In this document: positions 48,128 through 60,101 of the stretch, in pieces | How the letters are laid out: every line of letters starts with the position of its first letter | Numbering within the stretch: the first letter of the stretch is position 1 | NCBI RefSeq assembly: GCF_003473485.1 | Contig: NC_053042.1 | Span: 44,231,762 to 44,295,761 of the forward strand | Source of the DNA: Medicago truncatula | Taxonomy: Eukaryota > Streptophyta > Magnoliopsida > Fabales > Fabaceae | DNA: 64,000 bases | Direction: 5' to 3' | Translations under genes and position numbers: made by a program | The notes under the pieces: model-generated | The model's input: the letters and a program-made list of their open reading frames with translations, nothing else | Told to the model about the DNA's origin: nothing | The model's database searches: none

Positions 48128-48927
48128 ATATCTAGTACTGAGGGTGTGAACAACAATGATAAGCAACTTCATGTGATCATGTTTCCATTCCTTGTATTTG
48201 GTCACATTAGTCCTTTTGTTCAATTATCAAACAAATTATTCTCTCATGGAGTTCGCGTAACTTTCTTATCAGCTTCATCAAACATTCCTAGAATCAAAAC
48301 AGCTTTTAATCTCAACTCGTCCATCAACATTATCCCACTTCAGTCATATTTTGTTCATTTGGGAGTGAGACATTTCTGAGTGATGATCAAATCAATGAAC
48401 TAGCACTTGGGTTAGAACTTACTGGTTTACCATTCACTTTGGGTCTGAATTTTCCATCCAATCTTTGTGCAAAAACTGAGTTGGAAAGAGCATTGCCAAA
48501 AGGGTTTTTGGAAAGAGTGAAAGATAGAGGAATGGTGCACACTGGTTGGTTACAGCAGCAGCTTATTCTAAAACACAATAGTGTTGGATGTTATGTTTGT
48601 CATGGTGGTTTTAGTTCTGTGATTGAAGCTATGGTTAATGATTGTCAACTTGTGCTATTACCTTTTAAGGGTGACCAGTTTTTCAATTCTAAGCTCATTG
48701 CTAATGATTTGGAGGCAGGGATTGAGGTGAATAGGAAGGACCAAGATGGATATTTTCATAAAGAAGATATTTTGAAGGCAGTGAAAACTATCATGGTGAA
48801 TGATGAGAAAGAGCCGGGGAAGAGCATAAGAGAAAACCACATGAAATGGAGGAAGTTTATGTTAGATAAAGAAAATCAGAATAAATTTATCATTGATCTG
48901 GTTTCTCAGCTGAAGTCTTTGGCTTAA
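48128..48927 (+). pseudogene. UGT79-like pseudogene (tandem copy with internal deletion)
   Basis: Partial duplicate of the UGT at 45105. The start codon is lost: ATA at 48128-48130 stands where the intact gene has ATG, and the next in-frame Met is GTG. The 5' part (to 48339) matches residues 1-70 (HVIMFPFLVFGHISPFVQLS, SASSNIPRIK). It then jumps straight to the VIFCSFGSE region (intact residue about 268). About 598 bp are missing and the frame shifts. The 3' part (48439-48927) is still open and nearly identical, including the PSPG segment (GWLQQQLILKHNSVGCYVCH, then GGFSSVIEAM). An open frame from 47912 to 48379 fuses unrelated upstream sequence with the UGT N-terminus by chance. Confidence 0.92.
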
Positions 48928-49356
48928 TGCATGATTGGAATCATGGTGATTTTCATCTGAACTGTAGCTTTTGCAAGATCACGATGGATCACCTTGATTC
49001 TGACATACTCACTACGGATCTAAAGATGCATCCACTCCTTATGTGTTCTATATTACTTCTGTTTTACCTACTTTGTTGCAGGCTCCGGCACTTACTGTTG
49101 TTCTGATTGTAATAGGATTTACTTCCTGTCTGTTGTAGAATTTGTTGTAATAAAACCAGTTGATTCATGAGTCATTGATATCATGTGAAATTTTAATGTT
49201 TATTTTTATCTTAAAATTAAAATACATTGATAGGTACACACGGACCATTACTTTATTTTTATTTTTATAGACCATTCCTTTATGAAAGACGAACTAGATC
49301 CAATATAAAAATCTAATATGGTATAAAATAGCGGCAATACTAATCATGTCTTAACT
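48928..49356. other. 3' flank of the UGT pseudogene, convergent with ERF
   Basis: Sequence still alignable to the 3' flank of the intact UGT (polyadenylation-type AATAAAACC repeated, as near 46782), so the duplication extends past the stop codon to at least 49200. Confidence 0.55.
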
Positions 49357-49950
49357 TTAACTTGTAGCATCATATCTTTGATGTATTCTCCTTTTCCTGC
49401 CACAATTATTAGGCTTTGGATTAGCTTCACCAGCTTCCAAAGGAAAATTCAATATGGCTTTCTGACCCCTCATTCTGAAAGCTGCACAATCATAAGCCTT
49501 AGCAGCATCAATCTCTCTGTCAAATGTTCCTAACCAAACCCTGCTTCCTTTCCTTGTCGGATCACGAATTTCTGCAGCATATTTTCCCCATGGCCTTCTC
49601 CTTACTCCTCTGTAATGCCTTGTTCCATAACTTCTTTGTTCCTTCCTCTCTAACACCATTGATTCTGCCAAATTGGTCGTCTTTTGAGTTTCCTCTAAGG
49701 GACTTTCTTCATGCAAGTTTTGTACCTTATTATGAGAAGAAGTGAAGTCAATCAATTTTGTATCAGCTTCAAAACCAAGGATTTCAAGAAAACTGTTATG
49801 TTCTGAAAAGTATGAATCCAAATCAATTTCTGGTGATGATGTGTTTTCAAGTTTTACACAACTGAGATTGGTAAAGAATGAGTCTGATACATCCTCTAAA
49901 AGATGTTGACTCAATTGTGTCAAACTTGAAGTTTCTTCTGATGTTGTCAT
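49357..49950 (-). CDS. AP2/ERF transcription factor, group IX (ERF B-3)
   Basis: 197-residue intronless nuclear transcription factor. The AP2 domain spans about residues 112-171: [20 protein letters not shown], then [20 protein letters not shown] and [11 protein letters not shown]. Ala at position 14 and Asp at position 19 of the domain are the ERF-type (GCC-box binding) combination. A basic tail ([10 protein letters not shown]) may act as a nuclear signal. The N-terminus is acidic ([20 protein letters not shown]), resembling the activation regions of ERF5/ERF6/ERF105-type proteins, which respond to ethylene, cold and pathogens. The exact member cannot be told. Single AP2 domain and normal length; nothing broken. 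Confidence 0.9.
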   Translation of the reverse strand: MTTSEETSSLTQLSQHLLEDVSDSFFTNLSCVKLENTSSPEIDLDSYFSEHNSFLEILGFEADTKLIDFTSSHNKVQNLHEESPLEETQKTTNLAESMVLERKEQRSYGTRHYRGVRRRPWGKYAAEIRDPTRKGSRVWLGTFDREIDAAKAYDCAAFRMRGQKAILNFPLEAGEANPKPNNCGRKRRIHQRYDATS

Positions 49951-51076
49951 GTTTTATGAATTATGTAAGTAATAGGACCTAGGAGGTTGAATTTAAGATT
50001 GAAAAAAAAACATGATCAACAAAGATATATATACAAGTATATGTATAAACCTGTTACTGATAAAGGGTCTCAATCAAATCCTCTGATAAGGAATACATGA
50101 GAATTGGATATTGTATTAAGCTAGTTGATGGAGTGGACCCTCATAGTACCTTACACGGTTTACACTCTTGAGACAGTGTATCTTATCCAAATTACATGGT
50201 TACATATTCGGTTGTCCCACATTGAAGTAACAGTCTTTAATTAGACTCTCAACTTGCTTCTTGGCATTTAGCAATAGAAACCAAATGATGACTTGTGTTA
50301 CATACAAAGAAAGGTGTCAAAAAGTTGATTTTGGTTGTATCCAGCTGAAGCATATACATAAGTTAGAAAACGTGGTTGTTTCAACTTGTACCTGTACAGT
50401 TAAGGACATTTATTATGATACACATTAAAAAGTTCACATCAAGGGAACATCTAGATGTTTAATTCATACTCTGTCCAAGTGGTTTAGCCAAAACCAGCAA
50501 AGGAGAAAACAAAAGTCAAGCAGGTTGTTGGCTTTCCCCCTCTAAAATATCGAAAAATATAGGGCCTGCTTGTTTTTCATCATCTACCATCTGCAATAGT
50601 TATTTTAAGTTAAAATTATGATAATTTATTTATATTTAATTTTTTATTATCAGATATTTGTCTACGAAAACATTTAGTTGTTTTTACTTTCTACTCTTTT
50701 ATAAAAAATTAATACTCCCTCAAAGCTTAAATATAAGCAAAAAAAATCAAGTTTGGTAAAATCAAATATAAGCAAAATTCAAATACTCAATGTTCAGTGG
50801 AGTTCAAGGTTTCTTCAGACACAGGTGGAGATCAGAATACTCAATGGAGGATTTTGGATTAAGACTGCAATAAGTAAAAACCTCTGTATGTATTAATAAA
50901 TTGAGCAACAAAAAAATCTGATGGTTTACAGGCATAGTAGTACCCAAATTATGCTCGTACATAAATCTACCATATTCTAACTTTCCCAACAGAAATATAA
51001 AAAAGAACAGGATAACACAAAAGGCTAATCGATGTGCAGCAACAGTTAATACTTAATACACACTATTGAACCTAGA
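49951..51076. other. Promoter side of the ERF gene and PFK5 3' flank
   Basis: No coding sequence. Near 50711-50790 a Stowaway-like start (TACTCCCTCAAAGCTTAAAT) is seen without a clear partner end, so it is probably a MITE fragment. Confidence 0.4.
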
Positions 51077-54000
51077 TTATATAGAAGTAATATTCATCTT
51101 ATTTGTATCTTCGACCATCTCCTTCTCAACTCTTTGTTGGTCAGAGGAAACAAAACTTGGTTGATTTGTCGATTCAAGAAGTCTAGCCCACATCCTACCT
51201 GTCAGTTGGACTGTATTTGGTCTCTCTGTTACACACTGCAACAAGATGTTTTGTGATCAGCTGGTATACTAAATGTTATGGACAAAAACAAGAAAAAAAT
51301 ATAACGAGGAACACAGTGACTTTATCCACAGTAGATACACAGTTTTAACAAGATTCATCTATACTTTCCTTAAAAAAAATAAAAATAATAAAACTATTGC
51401 TTATGTAGAAGACTGCCAAATCAAAGAAAAACCTAGCAGAAGGTTGTTAGAGAAGGATAAGGAAAGATTCACTAACAAAATGAGTTAAAAAGTTCCAAAC
51501 TACTCTACGACTTATTCTCTTAAAGCTTATGCATTTGGAATAGTTTCTTGTTTACATGATACACATTAATGCTGATTAGGAGGATGCCGGCAATTCATTA
51601 AATTGCTTAATTCAATAGCCATTTCATATCCTCAACATAACTTTGTAGTTAATTCTAGGAAGCTTTTCCATTGGACAGTCTAATACTGCATAGTACATAG
51701 AAACTAATAATAATAACATCAATATAGTACAGAAGCAAGCACCATGAGAAAATATTTTATTTAGAAAATCTAAATGAGGTTAACAGAATATAAAACGAGT
51801 TTAGAAAATAATTTGAATGAAGTAAAGAGGTTGTTTGAACTACACTTTGAAGAGCACAATTTTTAGTCATAGAGTAATTTACTTGAATATAATCATGATT
51901 TAATGAAATGAACCACTTACAGCTATTGGGAGATAAGCATGTTTGCTGTTCACAGGCCCAACTGTGAAGCCAGAATATCCTGCCATAGCTCCATGGACAG
52001 CACTATGAGCAAGAAGAGTGCAGTAAATGTTGTCCGAGGCATTACTTGGAATAGCTCGAATCATATATGTAGGATCTATGAAAGTAACACAAACAAAAGT
52101 TTTATAATGAAAATTAGAACAGATTTCAATAGAGAAGAAAAGTGAAAAGATTTAAAAAAAAATTACTTAATGTACCTAGATTACGTTAAGTAATCAAGCA
52201 AATCAAAAAGTTAACATGGATGAAAATAAATTATAAAAAAAATAAATACTAATTTCTTTAAAACTTCAATCTCGATTGTTTTCAGAATATAAATTTCTAC
52301 ACTTTTTTCCTACTAATCTATTAGATGCAATATTTCCTTTCCATCTGATTCAGTAACATGTTAAATTAACTATAGGTAGATTTCCAACTGGATAATACAT
52401 AGAACTCTCTAAAGATAAAGCTATTGTAAGTGGAAGGCTACAGTCATTTCGGTAATCTAACATGATTAAAACAAGTTTAGAAACTCATGAACATACCTAT
52501 ATATTTCATATTTACCACCATCTTTGGTAACTTTGTGAAATGATCCTGTAACAAGGAGGTTGTATATTAAAAAAAATGGACAACTTAAAGGATGACAAAA
52601 ACCATACTCATAACTTCTGGAGAAATAAAAAGCAATGGTCATCAAGACGAAAAGATCGATGCATTTGTTTGTACCAAATATAGCACTCAGTCAAGGACAA
52701 GTCCAAAGTCTACACTGCTTTCACATGATACACATTCATCATTCCTCTATTTGAAAGTATCGTTATTGACTGTCGTTTCATTTTCTTTGACGTGAAGGAA
52801 CAAATCACAAAACTGAACTAGACTAAGAGTTGATAGTTGTTATTCCACATCAGTAAATTTCCCATTGCAAAGCAATATCCCACAAGTTTTATGATTAAAA
52901 AGTGCAAAACAAAAGATAACAAAATGAATTTAACAAGGAAATTTCACCTTAAAAAAACAAGAAAAATTCACAAGATTATTTGATATTTAACATTATAGAA
53001 CTGATCTATTGGTAAGTTGACTGATAATGGCATAAATTAAAACCCCTCAAATAATATTTTAAACAAGTGCATAAATGTGGTTCTATAGTAAGTTGACTGA
53101 TAATGGCATAATTGCGGTTTTTAAACTAGTATACAGAATACAAGAGTAAGGAAAGATAACGGATCATACCTTGATCTTATTGGATAACCATGGACCAACA
53201 TCAAGAAGTAGCTTGTTCCCTGATGCATCCTTCTCATCAACTGTATTAACTTCTGAAGCAACACATTCCTGACCAGCTCCTTCTGCTACCACAATAACTA
53301 AATGTCCATTTTCTTTTAACCTCTGTTCAATAAACTCAAAAATTCCACCTCTTCCTTCCAAATAAAATGGAGACTCTGGAATCAAGCAGCAATCCTGTTA
53401 CAACTTTTGCTATTAGTAGGCAGTCCTTTTTCTGTCTTGAAAAAATCAATAAACGAAGAGGTGCAAGGGGAGTCATCTACCGAATTAAATCAATCAAATA
53501 CATCAGTACTAAAAAAGAGAAAACGCAAAGATATATCAACATAGTAAAGCTCTCCAATCCTGCTACAAATCTCAGAAGAACTACAACTTTAATACTACCA
53601 AAAGAATCAGTTCATCAAACACCACCCATCAATAACAAAACAACTAATAAGAATCAGTTTATGGATATCACTTACCACATCTCGACTTGCCAAAGTTGCA
53701 TTCATGGCAATGAAACCTGCAGATGGAAGCTTGTAAAGCATTTTTCTGAAAAGAGAAATAGGACGCTTAAAGATCTAAGGCTCCCATTCTATGTCATTTC
53801 AATGAAAAAATATATATTTAGAAAAAATAGAATTTAAAAAAAAAAAAACAAGATAGTGAATTTGTAGAGCATGTTTACCACTGTATCTTCCCATTAGCTT
53901 AACAATTCCAATTCCATTTTCAACACTATTAACCTCCACATGAGCAGCATTAATGGCTCTTTGGGCTTCTTCCACAGCAGTATCAAATCCAAAAGATTTG

Positions 54001-57000
54001 TCTATTACCTAGAGGCAAACATGCAAAATAAATACCACAAAAAGTTATTGCTCGGTCCATGTTTTATTTATATTTATAAATATATCTATATAAAAAAAAT
54101 ATATGATACACATCAAAAGTTCTAAAAAACAAATGCTAAGGCACGTGTCTATCACAATTCAATTTAATCAAATAATATATGCGCCAAAATGGTCACTGAT
54201 GTCCATTTTTAACATCAACCCAGTTCTTTAATGTCATTTTTATATCATATCGATTCTTCAAAAAGACGTCTGGCATTTAAAGAGTATTTGGATATATTTA
54301 TTATTGGAGGGAGATTTATTTCACTTGCATTTTAGAAAAGACCAAAATAAGCATTAATTCAAATCTTAATTTATTTTATAAATATGAAAACCTCTTACTA
54401 ATGTGCTGAAGTTTCTATTGACTAGAAGAGTAGAACAATAAGGATTAAAATGTTGGCCATTTGTGTGAAGATGCTCCTGAATGCTGTGAAATAAAAATAT
54501 TAGACATGTTTAGCTTCAGAAAAAACATTTTATTTTCATTGCCTATTTTCACTATCAAATTACATAAAATATCATTTTGACTTAAATTACTTCTTGTTTT
54601 CAAATCATAGAAAATATAATATTGTTTTATATATTAGATTTTATACTTTGTATTAAATTATATATTTGCTACCCTTTTTAATAATAGCCAACATTAATTT
54701 TTGCATATTTACATGTATATAATTAAATTATGATAACATATAATGTCATATTCTCTAGTCAAAAAAATATAATGTCATATTCTCAAAAAACGTCATGTTA
54801 AATATCAAAATGGAGTTCAATTTCATTTGTCTATTAGCTCGTTAATCTATTTAAAGATATGTCTGATTACTTATTTAAAGATGTCATATTCTCTAAGTAG
54901 GCTAACAGGCCATACTAAACTTCCGGAAAGGTCAGGCTCGAGCCTAAGAATAAGCCTTTGACAGATAACAGAGGCCTTGATTATTTTTACCAGACCAGGC
55001 TTAAGCCTTGCAAAGTCTAACCCGGCTCAGCCTATTCCCACCCCTACCTATGAGCACAAACGGTAGATAACATTTGCACCACCGAAGTTTGCAGCCAAAA
55101 ATAAGAAAAGGTTCAAATTGATATCTTCCTCAAAAATTGTAAGCATTGTTGTCTAAAAAATGAGAATATCAATTTTAACTTGCCAAAACAACACCAAAAT
55201 CATCAGATATATTATCAATTCGAACTCTAAGGAACACAGCCGCATTTGTTTGTTATGAACATTATTTTTCCCCACAAAGAATAAAAACAGGATAATGATA
55301 CAATGGTAAAAAAAAAAAAATATTAAACAGAAAAATGTCATTGGTGATTTAAAACTTCCATGGGAGCACAAGTTTAAAACAGATAACGGCTACGAAACTT
55401 ACAGCAATATCATTATCAATTGTCTTCGGAATCCCAGCCACAGCCACTTGAAGACGGCGTTTTTCAACTTCCTTCATCGAAGGATGCTCATATTACATTA
55501 TTCCATAATAAAACTATATAATGGACTTGTTGAATGAAGACCATAAATTGTGAGAGAAATCAATTACCTCATAAATGCGTGCAGCTCCTTTTTGGGTACC
55601 ATCACCTCCAATAATGTATACCTAATATGCACAGATCAAATTTCCCATTGGTTTTCCATAATCTATTAAGAACCTAAAGCGGCAAAATTTACTGAAATTT
55701 TTAACCACCTGATTTATTCCTCGGTCCTCAATGTTATCTACTATCTTGTGGGTATCATGTCCTCCACGAGATGTACGAAGAAATGTTCCCCCAAGTTTAT
55801 GGATATCGCTAACCACTTTAGGTGTCAATCTCATGGTATTTTTTGAATAAAACCCTTTATATCCTTCCTGAAAAAGTTCCCAGAGCAATATGGTAAATCA
55901 TAAGAACTCAAGAAATGACAATAAAAGAAATTGGGAAACAGCGCTCATGGACTGGTTATCGTGTTCAAAACAATACAATATACACAAAGTCTTTTGGTTA
56001 TTTGGGGATAAATTGAGTTATATATTAAGAGTTATTAAGTTAGATGGTTTTTATTCTTTGTAAAATTATATCAACCTTCTTCTCAATGTCCCCGTCATAA
56101 TATTCAAGACAGGAAGACAGTTATTTTTACCAATGAAAATAACCTATAGTTTTCTACCTTGAGGAATTAAAAAGTTTCTTGCAAAAGTCACAAAATGCTA
56201 GCTGTTGAGATCCCCACATTGATTAGAGATAAAACAAAATAGTCCTTACAAGGCTTGGACAATCTTAAGCTATCTTTGGGTATATAGTTATGAATTGGTT
56301 GTTTCATTCAATCCTACACATTTTCTTGGTTATTTTCTTCGTTATTTTGAATATGAGGATTTTGTATCCTCTTTTATCTTTATATTTTTCTCTTCACTTT
56401 AACAAAGTTCTATTTAAGAAATATATATTAAAAACCGCAAATGACGTATTAACTACTCAACAAACAACAAAAATAGTCAAATTAATTAAAAAAAAAATCA
56501 AATTTTATCCGAACTATTAATAATTTAAACAAGTAGTATGCATTAACTCTTCAAAAAAAAAATTGAACAGTGCATTAATTCTTCAATTAAAAAAGAAAGG
56601 AAGGAGTATTATATTAATATTTTAACAGATAGCAAAAAAATTGTAATTTCACAAAACTCACCTCAATCCCAAGTATATCTTCAACCCCATACATGTTTTT
56701 CAAGCCAAATACAATTTCCCTAATCACTGTATTAATTCCTGGGCATAATCCTCCACAAGTCACTATGCAAGCACGTACTTCTTCTGCCTTGAAGTAAACC
56801 TAATATTAGAAGGCATTATCGTCAGCTTCTAAACATTACAAATGAACACTGAATTTTCCATGTTTTATACCTTTTCTCGAGGTCCAGCACGGCGAAAATG
56901 AACTCCTCTAGGACTATTTTTCTGAACGACAATCTGAACATGAAACATTGTTTGAAATATATGTAAGATCAAAGAGAGAGACATAAATCATTCAGAAAAG

Positions 57001-58543
57001 AAAATAATTCACAAACAAGGGAGAAGATTGGACCACTCACAGTTTGTGCAACCACATCTTCTGGACTTACAAAAGTATTCCTGAAAGCAGAAAATGGTTT
57101 AAAGAAAATTTGTTAATAAAATAATTTAAAGAAACAAAAATTTGGGAACTGGAAAAAATTAGAAATCAGTTAATATGCTTCAAATCTAGTGTGCAAAATC
57201 ACAAAACATTTTAAAACAAATTGCATAGAAGTAATTTACTTGACAATTGAATAAGCTTGACTGGTTTGTAGTGGGTTTGGATACGACTGCAAAGGAGGAA
57301 TTAAAACGGAAACTATCAGAAATCACCAATATGGTTAGAAAAAGGAATAGATATACATACATGAGGACAAAACATCTGCTTGTCTCGACTAAAAAGAAAA
57401 AAACAGTATAATCAAACACACAATATTAACGAACTACCGAACCCCTTAACAAATTGGCCAAAACAGGTTGTCAAAAACTCTATATTTGTCCTTCAATTTA
57501 GTCCATTACTTGTTAACTTATGCAACGAGGCTCGTTAATCAAAATACACACCAACTTAATACTTTTGCAATCAAAATTCACCTCATATGGAGCATAATTT
57601 ATGAAAATTATGAGTGAGTCGTTAAGAAACAAAATTGATTTAAGGAGGAGCAAATTGAGAATAACTGCTGCAAGCTTGATGAACCTCAGTAATACATACA
57701 TCATCTTAATGACTTGAAAATGCATTGATTTTATATGATATGATATGAATCCTTGCTAGTAGTTCACACAATAACACCGTCTCAAATTAAGTGGCCTCTT
57801 TACTACCAATAGAACATTTATTATTATTTGTTTCAAGTTTTATTTATTGCATTTCAATACTCCACTAGCTATAATTAATAAAAGTGTTCTAGTACTTCCT
57901 CCGTTTCTAAATATAAGTAAAATTGACTTTTTTGGTTCATTCATTTAATTTAATGATGTATGTGGTCAATTTTGCTTATATTGTAACGCATTTTACCATT
58001 AAAATTAGCACTCCTAATAATTTCCTTAATAACGTATAAAATTCAAACATGACACCTAATGAGACCGAGGGAGTATCATTATTGGGAAAATAGCTCTCTA
58101 ACACCTCCGACGGTGTGTCCGACGACATGTCTCAATGACACCAACACATTCATTTTTTCAAATTTATATTGTGTCTTGGTGTTAGTGTCATTGAAAAATA
58201 ATGTGAAAAGAAAGAAATGTAAAAGGAGAAAAAACAGTACCGGCAGATTGGGAAGGAAATTGGTGAGGTGTGGAACGTCCTCGAGGAGAAAACCGTCGTC
58301 ATTTTCGGATTGATTGGAAACCCGGACGGGTGCGAGTGGGAGACGGTTTTGGCGGGAAAACGGTGGTGGTAGTATCGGGTTCCGGAGAAAGAGCGCGCGC
58401 TGAGGAAGGTGGGATCGCAACAACAGTAGTTGCAGAGAGTTTTGACGGGAGGAGGAGGAGGAGGAGGAGAGAGAAAATGAAGGAGGAGTTTTAGAGAGAG
58501 AAGAGAACGAAGTGTAGACGGAGGAGGAGGAGGAGAGATCCAT
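51077..58543 (-). CDS. PFK5: ATP-dependent 6-phosphofructokinase, plastid (PFK5-like), 14 exons
   Basis: Phosphorylates fructose 6-phosphate to fructose 1,6-bisphosphate in plastid glycolysis. Exons from the start: 58241-58543, 57240-57286, 57041-57080, 56871-56933, 56662-56799, 55709-55867, 55568-55621, 55403-55471, 53879-54008, 53676-53716, 53170-53394, 52497-52545, 51921-52075, 51077-51235. Every junction is GT-AG and in phase, giving 543 residues. Residues 1-70 are Ser-rich and basic, a likely transit peptide. Then: [44 protein letters not shown], the ATP-site region [15 protein letters not shown], the catalytic GGDGTQKGA and PKTIDND, LMGRYSGFIAM and the C-terminal STNQPSF. The FVSPEDVV and HFTKLPKM wording matches the PFK5 branch rather than PFK4. 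ATG at 58543 was preferred to an upstream in-frame Met at 58579. Confidence 0.95.
54893..55048. repeat. MITE-like fragment in PFK5 intron 8
   Basis: GC-richer block with 'aggctcgagcct', 'aggcttaagcctt' and 'cccacccctacc' phrases; these resemble the ends of hAT-type MITEs carrying GGGGTGGG termini. Borders not fixed. Confidence 0.4.
57895..58073. mobile_element. Stowaway-like MITE in PFK5 intron 1
   Basis: 179 bp from CTTCCTCCGTTTCTAA to GAGACCGAGGGAG, inverted Stowaway-type ends, flanked by TA on both sides (57893-57894, 58074-58075). Confidence 0.7.
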
Positions 58544-60101
58544 TTTCCTTTTCCTTTCCTTTACAAACACCTGACTCAATCAATCAATTTCTCACTACAG
58601 AGATTATTATTCAAACTGGTTCATCCAACTCTGCAATATCAATGATATTTTTAGACTTTAGATGTTTACTATTTTCAAAGATATTTTATTTTATTTTTAC
58701 ATCAATTCCTAGTCATCATAAAACAAGTTTCATGTACTACTTGAAACTAATTTGAATTAAAATTGTAAACAAAAACAAAAAATTTCAGTTAAAATGATTA
58801 TGACCATCTTGATCGTGGATGTTTCACATATTTAGCATTATTAAATATATAACTCTCATGTGGAGTAGAAAATTTGAGTGTCTATAGGGAAGGAAATATG
58901 GAACATTACCTCTTTACTTTTTACCAACATCATTTAATAATTCATAATGAAAATTTTGTTAAAATTTAATGATATCAAATTATTGGTGGAATTTATATTA
59001 GTTTTAATTTTAGATGTTGGATTGAAAAAAAAAATAGTGTTTTTTTTTTTTTAATTCACCTTTTGCAGGTGAATAAGTTGGGTGTCCGGAGTTCGAACCC
59101 CGGCCCTTGCATATAATAATGCATGTGTTTATTAAGTACTATTATAAAATAATGCATGTGTTTATTATGCACTATTATAAAATGAGTGAAATGGACACGA
59201 GACTCACTTTTCTTTTTAGGGACACAGGGGACTCAATCAAACACCCAAAATGAAGTGCTTTTTTTTTTTTTTTTAAAGAAAAATGGAGTGACATGTCGTG
59301 GATGCTCTAATAAATGTGTATATTTTTCCACAAACAAAATAATGTGTATTTCAACACTTCAAAACTGTAGTTTTTGTTTTTAGAAAAGAAAATTTATATC
59401 ATTTCATTATTAATCATATTGGTAATACATGTCGAGATTTCATAAAAAATGTGGAAGCTTGGTAAGGATGTGGTTGTCTTAATTAATTGATGGACAACCT
59501 CATTTGTTATAAACTAAACATGAGAGTTTGGTAGATAAGAGCTACAAAATTGGATACTACTATCCATAATGAGACCAAATTCGGTGACATCTACCCCTCC
59601 TCTATTAAAGTAAATCAGCTACTATTTTCGAATCAACCTCAAAATCAACATTTGAGTTGTAGGTCATATATCCACTGAATCATTGTTAGAGTTTGGAATG
59701 ACTTTCAATCATCTTCACTCTAGAAGCTACCTTAGAATTAATGTCATCACAATCGACATTACATTCTTATTTTTTATAAAGGTAATGCATGAAAAGAGAA
59801 TGGTATTAATACATGCTCTTACAACAAAGGCTGAGACAGCCTTTTGAATTTTCCCAAATGCAAAACGAAAGGTCACTGGAAAAACTCTGACTACATAACT
59901 GATTGCTTAATTGCGCCTATTAAAAATGAATTGATCAGCATATCCTACCCAACAAACAGGAGAGACACTCATGGAATTTGAATTTACAACAGAAGGTTTT
60001 TACATGATCTTAAACCCTAAGATACACTTATCTACCAGAATCACAAAGATAAAGATAGCTATTCATATTTACCATAACTTTGTTTTACTCTATTGTAAGC
60101 A
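58544..60101. other. PFK5 promoter side and WRAP73 3' flank
   Basis: No gene recognised. Contains the SINE remnant near 59040-59130 and a short duplicated phrase (aataatgcatgtgtttatta at about 59114 and 59148). A T-rich run lies near 59260. Confidence 0.45.
59040..59130 (-). mobile_element. SINE remnant
   Basis: The complement of GAGTTCGAACCCCGGCCC (B box) next to a T-rich run (poly-A on the minus strand). Same family as at 16142 and 37155; the A-box half is missing. Confidence 0.5.

Noticed and set aside
53367-53837. 156-codon plus-strand frame
   Set aside because: It runs antisense across PFK5 exons 10-11 and their introns and has no domain.
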